DNA of 9,406 nucleotides, from contig CALXDE010000196.1 in the NCBI GenBank assembly GCA_944386965.1, positions 1-9,406 on the forward strand, given 5' to 3'. The notes beneath the pieces were generated by a model. The model was not told the DNA's origin, did no database searches, and saw only the letters and a program-made list of their open reading frames with translations. The position numbers and the translations under genes are program-made. Source of the stretch: an uncultured Oscillospiraceae bacterium (GTDB taxonomy: Bacteria > Bacillota_A > Clostridia > Oscillospirales > Oscillospiraceae). Of this stretch, positions 5,984 through 9,406 are shown piece after piece. How positions within the stretch are numbered: the first letter of the stretch is position 1; each line of letters opens with the position of its first letter.

Positions 5984-6613
5984 CTACGCCAGCCCCTGGA
6001 AGGCTTTGAGAAACAGCTCGCACAGGTGCTCCATGCGCCGCTGCTGATCCAGGTCGCAGGTGGTGGAGCCCAGGGCCTGCCGCTGCATGGTGCCCAGAAT
6101 GGCGTCATAGGCGTTGTAATAGATCTCCTCCACATCCGCCGCAGCGCTGACGCTGCCGTCGGCAAGGCCCGCCCGGATGGCCCGGATCATGGGCGTGTCG
6201 GAGGTCTGGAAACGCCCCGGCGGCCGATACTGGATGTCCGCGGTCAGGCCCGCGCTATAGAGCGCCGCCTCCGCCTGGATGATGTAGCGGATGTACTCGG
6301 GGTGCTCCAGATACATTCGGGAGTAGAAGGTCAGCATGATGCGGATCTGCTCGATGCCCGGCATCCCCTGATAAAAGCGCTGCTGGACCAGGGCCTCCAC
6401 CCGCTGGGCAGTCCGCTCCCAGAAGAGGAAGGTGGTGGCCAGCACCACAGCGGATTTGGATTCAAAATACCGGTAGACCGACCGCTCGGTGAGTCCCGCG
6501 GCAGCGGCGATGTCCCGGATGGTGGTCTGGTCCACCCCCTGCTGGATGAAGAGCTCCAGAGCCTTTTCCACAGTCTGCCGTTTGTTCTGTTCCCGCAGTT
6601 CCTCCGGCAGCAT
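5984..6613 (-). CDS. TetR/AcrR-family transcriptional regulator
   Basis: A 209-residue protein of normal TetR length. The N-terminal DNA-binding domain (about 10-57) includes the helix-turn-helix TTIRDIAAAAGLTERSVYRYF (30-50) and the usual FESKSAVV continuation. The rest is an all-helical ligand-binding and dimerisation domain with the aromatic-rich stretch FYSRMYLEHPEYIRYI. The ligand is not predictable from this. The ATG at 6613 is preceded on the minus strand by AAAGGAGGGG (6629-6620) at six bases, so the start is firm. The gene is alone on its strand, divergent from the HAD phosphatase and convergent with the amidohydrolase. Members usually repress themselves and a neighbour; no efflux pump or enzyme cluster typical of a TetR target lies nearby, so the regulated gene is unknown. 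Confidence 0.9.
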   Translation of the reverse strand: MLPEELREQNKRQTVEKALELFIQQGVDQTTIRDIAAAAGLTERSVYRYFESKSAVVLATTFLFWERTAQRVEALVQQRFYQGMPGIEQIRIMLTFYSRMYLEHPEYIRYIIQAEAALYSAGLTADIQYRPPGRFQTSDTPMIRAIRAGLADGSVSAAADVEEIYYNAYDAILGTMQRQALGSTTCDLDQQRRMEHLCELFLKAFQGLA

Positions 6614-6648
6614 GGCGGTCCCCTCCTTTCTGACGGGTTCTTTTCCTC

Positions 6649-6677
6649 ACTATAGCAAATCCGGAACCGCCGGAAAA
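6649..6677 (-). promoter_or_regulatory. Extended -10 promoter of the TetR-family gene with a nearby short inverted repeat
   Basis: On the minus strand TGCTATAGT provides an extended -10 element (TATAGT at 6654-6649). The matching -35 position (6677-6672, TTTTCC) is poor, as is common for extended -10 promoters. TCCGG (6660-6664) and CCGGA (6670-6674) form a 5-bp inverted repeat across the spacer, a weak candidate for the regulator's own operator. The TetR start codon is about 36 bases downstream of the -10. Confidence 0.5.
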
Positions 6678-6916
6678 GCACATGGAACGAAAAAATCTGC
6701 ACAAAATTGGAAAAAGCGGGAACTGGACGCCGGCGGCGTGTGAACGATAAATGCAGACGCCTCCTCCCTCCGGCGGCCCGATGGAGGGAAAAAGAATGGA
6801 GAAGAGACGGCGTTTGGCGCCAGCGGCGCGGACGGTTCGGGAAAGCTTTCTCCATCGGCATTTTCACAACCGGCATTTCTCCGGCGCGGACCGGAAGGCT
6901 TCCCGGCACCGCTCCA

Positions 6917-6945
6917 TTGCGCCGGGGAGGGGAGTGTGGTAGAAT
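6917..6945 (+). promoter_or_regulatory. Probable promoter of the HAD phosphatase gene
   Basis: TGGTAGAAT contains an extended -10 (TG one base before TAGAAT, 6940-6945), with a partial -35 TTGCGC (6917-6922) at 17-base spacing. It lies 43 bases before the ATG at 6989. The -35 matches only three of six consensus bases, so the extended -10 is the main support. The remaining divergent intergenic DNA (6678-6916) shows only a GAAAGCTTTC palindrome at 6841-6850 and no supported gene. Confidence 0.45.
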
Positions 6946-6988
6946 GGTACCGACACAGATTCGACATACGGCGGGAGGAATGTGACAC

Positions 6989-7816
6989 ATGGCGATTCGC
7001 TGCATCGCGCTGGATATGGACCGGACAACCCTGAATGGGGAGGGACGCCTGTCGCCGGGAAACCGGGCGGCCCTGGAGCGGGCCGCGGCGAAGGGCATCC
7101 GCCTGGTGATCGCCAGCGGCCGGACGTTCACCTCCCTGCCGGCGGATGTGCTGGCGGTTCCGGGGATCGAGTATGCCATCACCTCCAACGGGGCGGCGGT
7201 GTACCACATTCCCACGGGGGATTGCCTCCACCGCTTCCTCCTGACGCCGGAGTCGGTGGAGCGGGTGCTGACGCTGACGGCGGGGGAGGATGTGGCCCTG
7301 GAGGGATTCATTGCCGGTCAGGCTTACGCCGACCGGGCCTATGTGGAGGACCCGGCCCACTACGGAGCCGACGCCCTGGCCGTGGCCTATGTCCGGCGCA
7401 CCCGGCGGCCGGAGGCGGATATCGCGGGGTTTCTCCGCGCCCACAGCCACGAGCTGGAGGGGATGGACGTGGTGGTCCGGGATGGGGCGACCAAGCGCAG
7501 GCTGTGGGAGCTGCTGGAGCGGGAGACGCCGGATCTGTACATCACCTCGTCCATCGCAAGGCTTCTGGAGCTCTCCCACCGGGACGCCGGGAAACACAGC
7601 GGCCTGCGGTTCCTTCTGGAGTGGCTGGGCCTCTCCCGGGAGGAGTCGGCGGCTTTCGGCGACGGGGACAACGACAAGGAGCTGCTGGCCTTCGCGGGGG
7701 TGGGCATTGCCGTGGAAAACGCCACGGCCGCCTGCCTGGCGGCGGCAGACGCTGTGACCAGAAGCAACGCGGAGGACGGCGTGGCGTGGGGACTGGAGCA
7801 CATCCTGGGGATTTAG
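6989..7816 (+). CDS. Cof-type HAD-IIB family phosphatase
   Basis: A 275-residue cytoplasmic hydrolase of the haloacid dehalogenase superfamily with a type IIB cap, the usual length for Cof/YidA-like sugar-phosphate or nucleotide phosphatases. Motif I is LDMDRTTL, with nucleophile D9 and acid/base D11; motif II is the serine of IASGRT (S43); motif III is K202 in DAGKHSGLRFLL; motif IV is GDGDND (224-229) with metal ligands D225 and D229. The cap lies between motifs II and III (about 85-185). Arg12 replaces the glycine usual in the DxDGT version of motif I; the essential DxDxT pattern is intact, so activity is still expected. ATG 6989 has GGGAGG at 6973-6978. The substrate is unknown, as these enzymes are often promiscuous, and the neighbours give no clue. 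Confidence 0.9.
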   Translation: MAIRCIALDMDRTTLNGEGRLSPGNRAALERAAAKGIRLVIASGRTFTSLPADVLAVPGIEYAITSNGAAVYHIPTGDCLHRFLLTPESVERVLTLTAGEDVALEGFIAGQAYADRAYVEDPAHYGADALAVAYVRRTRRPEADIAGFLRAHSHELEGMDVVVRDGATKRRLWELLERETPDLYITSSIARLLELSHRDAGKHSGLRFLLEWLGLSREESAAFGDGDNDKELLAFAGVGIAVENATAACLAAADAVTRSNAEDGVAWGLEHILGI

Positions 7817-7900
7817 GTGATTTGGTCACGGTTGCGAGGGGAGAATTGGGATATACTGGGATGGATCACGGCGGATAGAAACCGGAAGGAGGACCAGGAT

Positions 7901-8206
7901 ATGTCCATATTTTCCATATTGACACGCTCGGATATGAGCGACGGGGTGGAGCGCTTTCGGCAGACGCCGGGGGCGGTGCTGCTGGATGTGCGCACGCCGG
8001 AGGAGTACGCCTCCGGCCATGTGCCCGGCAGTCGGAATATCCCGCTGGACCGCGTCGGCAGCGCGGAACTGGATCGGGACGCGCCCCTGTTCGTCTATTG
8101 CCGCAGCGGGGGGCGAAGCGGGCAGGCCTGCGCCATTTTGACCCGGCGGGGGTTTGCGGCCGTCAACATCGGCGGAATATTGAGCTATCACGGAGAACTG
8201 GAATAG
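7901..8206 (+). CDS. Single-domain rhodanese-like sulfurtransferase
   Basis: A 101-residue single rhodanese domain. The family landmarks are VLLDVRTPEEYASGHVPGS (27-44), the persulfide-carrying loop YCRSGGRS with catalytic C67, and a C-terminal G-rich turn. It should carry sulfane sulfur as a cysteine persulfide and pass it to an acceptor. A second cysteine (C77) lies ten residues on and could matter for redox control. ATG 7901 is chosen because AAGGAGGA (7886-7893) precedes it and the MSIFSIL..SDMSDGVERF opening is typical of small Firmicutes rhodaneses; the frame is open upstream to 7817 without a good site. The next gene starts 13 bases after its stop, so the two are almost certainly cotranscribed. 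The 84 bases separating it from the HAD gene hold no clear terminator. Confidence 0.9.
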   Translation: MSIFSILTRSDMSDGVERFRQTPGAVLLDVRTPEEYASGHVPGSRNIPLDRVGSAELDRDAPLFVYCRSGGRSGQACAILTRRGFAAVNIGGILSYHGELE

Positions 8207-8219
8207 GAGGAAGAAAAGT

Positions 8220-9406
8220 ATGAAGGTTGTCATTGTAGGGGGCGTGGCGGGAGGCGCCACGGCGGCTGCCCGCCTGCGCCGTCTGGATGAAGGAGCGGAG
8301 ATCGTGGTCCTGGAGCGCACGGGATTTGTGTCCTATGCCAACTGCGGACTGCCCTACTATGTCGGGGGCGTCATTGCTGACAAGAGGGCGCTGACGCTCC
8401 AGACCCCGGAGAGCTTCCGCCGCCGCTTCAATATCGACGTGCGGGTCAGACATGAGGTCACCGCCATTTGCCCGGAGCGAAAGACTGTCACCGTCCGCCG
8501 CCTGGAGGATGGGAGTGTGTACGAGGAAACTTATGACAAGCTGCTTTTGTCCCCCGGCGCCAAGGCGGTACGTCCGGAGGGGGCCGGACTGGACGATCCC
8601 CGGGTCTTCACCCTGCGCACGGTGGAGGACACCTACCGCATCCGGGACTACGTGACGCGGCAGAGGCCCCGCCGGGCGGTGGTCATCGGCGGCGGGTTCA
8701 TCGGCTTGGAGACGGCGGAGAACCTGCTCCATGCCGGGGTGGCCACGACGCTCCTCCAGCGCAGCGGCCATGTGATGCCGCCTCTGGACGGCGATATGGC
8801 CAGCAGCGTCCACGCCTATCTCCGGGACAAGGGGGTGGATCTGCGGCTGAATACCACCTATACCGCCGTTGTCCCCTCCGAGAACGGACTCACCGTGGAA
8901 CTCAACGACGGCACCAGTCTGGAGACGGACCTGGTGCTCCTGGCCATCGGCGTGGTGCCGGACAGTCATCTGGCCGCTGAGGCGGGCCTGAAGCTGGGGG
9001 CCAAGGGCTCCATCGTGGTGGATGCGCACATGCGGACCTCTGACCCGGATATCTACGCCGTGGGGGACGCGGTGGAGGTGCGCCACTTCGTCACCGGCCG
9101 CCCGGCACTTATCGCCCTGGCCGGGCCGGCCAACAAGCAGGGCCGCGTCGCCGCGGACAACCTCTGCGGAATTGCCAGCACCTTCCGGGGCTCCCAGGGC
9201 TCCTCGGTGCTCAAGCTCTTCGATATGACCATCGCCGCCACAGGCATCAACGAGAAGCAGGCGAAGGAGGCGGGCATCGCCTATGACAAGACCGTGACCT
9301 TCTCCGCCAGCCACGCCACCTACTACCCCGGGGCCACGGACATGACCATCAAGGTCCTCTTTGCCAGGGACACCGGCCGGGTGCTGGGGGCCCAGATCGT
9401 GGGCTT
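8220..9406 (+). CDS. CoA-disulfide reductase / NADH oxidase-type flavoprotein (3' end outside window)
   Basis: At least 395 residues of a pyridine nucleotide-disulfide oxidoreductase. It opens with the FAD-binding VVIVGGVAGGATAAARLRR (3-21). The redox cysteine C42 lies in SYANCGLPYY, the single-cysteine arrangement of CoA-disulfide reductases and NADH oxidases rather than the CxxxxC pair of glutathione reductase. A second Rossmann motif for NAD(P)H is VVIGGGFIGLE (154-164), and the FAD site closes with DIYAVGDA (277-284). The dimerisation domain begins near 330 and is cut by the window edge. Some family members carry a C-terminal rhodanese domain and act as persulfide or polysulfide reductases; whether this one does cannot be seen. 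The ATG at 8220 follows TAGGAGGAAG, which includes the rhodanese stop codon. Confidence 0.9.
   Translation, partial: MKVVIVGGVAGGATAAARLRRLDEGAEIVVLERTGFVSYANCGLPYYVGGVIADKRALTLQTPESFRRRFNIDVRVRHEVTAICPERKTVTVRRLEDGSVYEETYDKLLLSPGAKAVRPEGAGLDDPRVFTLRTVEDTYRIRDYVTRQRPRRAVVIGGGFIGLETAENLLHAGVATTLLQRSGHVMPPLDGDMASSVHAYLRDKGVDLRLNTTYTAVVPSENGLTVELNDGTSLETDLVLLAIGVVPDSHLAAEAGLKLGAKGSIVVDAHMRTSDPDIYAVGDAVEVRHFVTGRPALIALAGPANKQGRVAADNLCGIASTFRGSQGSSVLKLFDMTIAATGINEKQAKEAGIAYDKTVTFSASHATYYPGATDMTIKVLFARDTGRVLGAQIVG

Noticed and set aside
6765..6786. CCCTCC/GGAGGG hairpin in the divergent spacer
   Set aside because: Six base pairs with an 11-base loop in GC-rich DNA and no T run; likely chance.
7817..7900. 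GTG start at 7817 extending the rhodanese by 28 residues, and a TATACT -10-like element at 7852-7857
   Set aside because: The GTG has no usable ribosome binding site and the extension is not rhodanese-like. The TATACT element has no acceptable -35 at 16-18 bases, so no promoter is called.
8163..9314. 383-codon open frame on the minus strand
   Set aside because: It lies opposite the flavoprotein gene, whose FAD and NAD motifs are unmistakable. The minus-strand product has no recognisable domain.

Overview
The window is high-GC, gene-dense bacterial DNA. Strong GGAGG-type ribosome binding sites, a consensus sigma-A promoter and the protein families present point to a high-GC Clostridia lineage, probably gut Oscillospiraceae-like. 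This placement is an inference from sequence style, not a database result. No IS element, phage gene, CRISPR array, tRNA or rRNA is visible.

Layout. Positions 1-80 hold what may be the last codons of an upstream gene and a rho-independent terminator. From 282 a perfect-consensus promoter, overlapped by a 10-bp perfect inverted repeat (270-279/293-302), drives a four-gene operon (344-4306). Its genes are a GntR-type regulator with a coiled coil and a TrkA-C (RCK_C) domain (BusR-like), an OpuCA-like ABC ATPase with two CBS domains, a stand-alone OpuC-type permease, and a permease fused to its substrate-binding domain. A long GC-rich hairpin follows. From 4441, with its own promoter, a small O6-alkylguanine alkyltransferase-like protein that keeps the PCHR cysteine overlaps a metal-dependent amidohydrolase (4782-5663). 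A 320-bp non-coding stretch (5664-5983) carries several hairpins, including a perfect 16-bp stem. A TetR/AcrR regulator lies on the minus strand (5984-6613). It is divergent, across 375 bp, from a Cof-type HAD phosphatase (6989-7816). Then come a small rhodanese (7901-8206) and a CoA-disulfide-reductase-type flavoprotein (8220 to the window edge, incomplete).

How the genes work together. The first operon looks like an osmolyte (betaine/carnitine/choline type) or related quaternary-amine importer. Two of its proteins, the RCK_C regulator and the CBS ATPase, belong to domain families known to sense cyclic di-AMP, so both transcription and transport may answer to the same messenger. The substrate is uncertain: the permease-binding protein fusion also resembles the ergothioneine importer EgtU. 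The rhodanese plus flavoprotein pair suggests persulfide/CoA-disulfide (sulfane sulfur) metabolism. The alkyltransferase/amidohydrolase pair is translationally coupled but has no obvious shared pathway. Most of the window is ordinary housekeeping or accessory metabolism. The part most worth attention is the first operon and its operator.
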